Shown: one piece after another, positions 63,341 through 64,000 of the stretch | Numbering within the stretch: position 1 is the first letter of the stretch | Layout of the letters: each line of letters opens with the position of its first letter | Assembly (NCBI GenBank): GCA_963786195.1 | Contig: CAWAYH010000011.1 | Location: 1-64,000, forward strand | DNA from: CAWAYH01 sp963786195 | GTDB lineage: Bacteria > Acidobacteriota > Vicinamibacteria > Vicinamibacterales > 2-12-FULL-66-21 | DNA length: 64,000 nt | Reading direction: 5' to 3' | The notes under the pieces: model-generated | Seen by the model: only the letters and a program-made list of their open reading frames with translations | What the model was told of the DNA's origin: nothing | Database searches by the model: none | Made by a program: the position numbers and the translations under genes

Positions 63341-63990
63341 CGATCCTCCACTGGCAGCGCGAACTCGACGCGCGCAGTAGCGCCCGGTTCGACGACGACG
63401 GACTTTGCGCTCTCGCCGATCCGCTCGTGCCACGCGCTGATGCGATAGGTGCCGGCGGGCAGCTCGGGCAGCGCAAACGTGCCGTCGAGGTCAGGGACGC
63501 CGAAGTGCGTGTGATCGAAGACCATGATGCTCGCGCTCATGTGCGAGTGCAGATGGCAGTAGACCTTAATCAGCCCGGGATGGGTGAACGTCCGCGCGCG
63601 GCTCTCGCCGCGCGGAAAGCGTCCGAGGTCGAAGCCCGCTCCGGCGGAGAGCGAGAAGACGTTGTGGAAGTACGGATCCGCGTTCGGGAATTCCACCGTC
63701 GATCCGCGAGTGATGGCGACCGTCCGCGGCACGAACGACTCGTCCTGCTGCATGACGCGCGTGCGCGTCACCGCGAGCGACGCGACGCGCGGCGCATCCT
63801 TCACGAAGACGATGACGTTGGTGATTTCCGAAGAGGCTGCCGCGGGTCGGGAGACGCGGCGGGTGGGATACGCGCCCGAGGTAATCGGCGCGCCGTGCGG
63901 CGCCACGAGCCGCACCACGCCCTCGATTCGTCCCATCGCCGGCGCCGCGCTGGTGCCCGTCAGGAGAGTGCACACCGCGGCGCACACCAC
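63337..63990 (-). CDS. Cupredoxin-like protein with carboxypeptidase-regulatory-like tail (start possibly beyond window)
   Basis: About 217 residues from a GTG at 63990, but the frame is open to base 64000, so the real start may lie outside. A signal peptide (VCAAVCTLLTGTSAAPAM) leads to a cupredoxin domain: FPNADPYFHNVFSLSAGAGF supplies one His, and VYCHLHSHMSASIMV supplies the Cys-x-x-His..Met set, fitting a type 1 copper site. The C-terminal DLDGTFALPELPAGTYRISAWHE module is carboxypeptidase-regulatory-like. An exported electron-transfer or copper-binding function is likely. It is the first seen gene of a unit that continues with the HD-GYP protein and the barrel protein, each by a 4-bp overlap. 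Confidence 0.78.
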   Translation of the reverse strand: MVCAAVCTLLTGTSAAPAMGRIEGVVRLVAPHGAPITSGAYPTRRVSRPAAASSEITNVIVFVKDAPRVASLAVTRTRVMQQDESFVPRTVAITRGSTVEFPNADPYFHNVFSLSAGAGFDLGRFPRGESRARTFTHPGLIKVYCHLHSHMSASIMVFDHTHFGVPDLDGTFALPELPAGTYRISAWHERIGESAKSVVVEPGATARVEFALPVEDR

Positions 63991-64000
63991 GAATATCCGG

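Overview
The window looks like a high-GC chromosome segment from Acidobacteriota, most plausibly a Vicinamibacteria/Vicinamibacterales-type genome. The inference rests on five orphan FtsX/MacB-like permeases of the duplicated ADOP type, one with its PadR partner, a Ser/Thr kinase fused to a TolB-like propeller, exported PQQ-type propellers, a DUF5117-type zinc metalloprotease and many small palindromic repeats. No rRNA, tRNA or CRISPR array was seen.

Layout. 1-7.8 kb: TPR/gluzincin protein, class I/II aminotransferase, ADOP-1, GlxA-type AraC regulator, an unknown exported protein and a DinB protein. 7.8-17.2 kb: one co-directional unit behind palindromic operators, padR - ADOP-2 - two membrane-anchored PQQ-propeller paralogues - acyl-CoA-dehydrogenase-like protein - aldehyde dehydrogenase. 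17.4-24.5 kb: kinase, small acidic protein, ADOP-3, metallophosphoesterase. 24.6-35.1 kb: lipase-like hydrolase with a GT-C-like membrane protein, serine hydrolase, lipoprotein-sorting-like protein, membrane LytTR regulator, methyltransferase, ChbG deacetylase, RraA-like protein and an ArsR/SRPBCC pair with a very clear promoter and operator. 35.1-47.5 kb: HD-GYP-GAF protein, subtilase, ADOP-4, polytopic membrane protein, VOC protein, metalloprotease, CsaA. 47.5-50.5 kb: SRPBCC protein, small membrane protein, D-aminoacylase. 50.5-52.6 kb: a complete IS1595-family transposon carrying two non-transposase ORFs. 52.6-56 kb: ArsR-methyltransferase fusion, a very long inverted repeat, S-adenosylhomocysteine hydrolase and a bidirectional terminator. 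56-64 kb: ADOP-5, an ABC-2 exporter, and a cupredoxin - HD-GYP - outer-membrane-like operon running off the end.

Two things colour the whole annotation. First, at least 17 single-base indels (15 insertions, 2 deletions) break otherwise well-conserved genes, including ahcY, where two indels compensate and the family's conserved C-terminus reappears. Most insertions read as one extra G on the coding strand. I regard sequence or assembly error as more likely than real decay, so I list these genes at full span and give each break. Second, intergenic space is packed with dispersed repeats. R1 is an element of about 130-180 bp ending in a GGGGC hairpin (4 copies). R2 is a 24-25 bp-arm palindrome (3 copies). 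R3 is made of TCCGTGTTG units abutting stop codons (4 copies). There are also nested inverted repeats at 30.2-30.5 kb, a 13-unit 7-bp tandem array, and an interlocked double inverted repeat at 48.85 kb.

The best candidates for new biology are the IS1595 element with its membrane-protein passenger, whose target duplication regenerates the -35 box of the downstream regulator; the giant inverted repeat in the ahcY leader; the PadR-controlled ADOP/PQQ/ACAD/ALDH unit; and the bistable A-B-A'-B' repeat.
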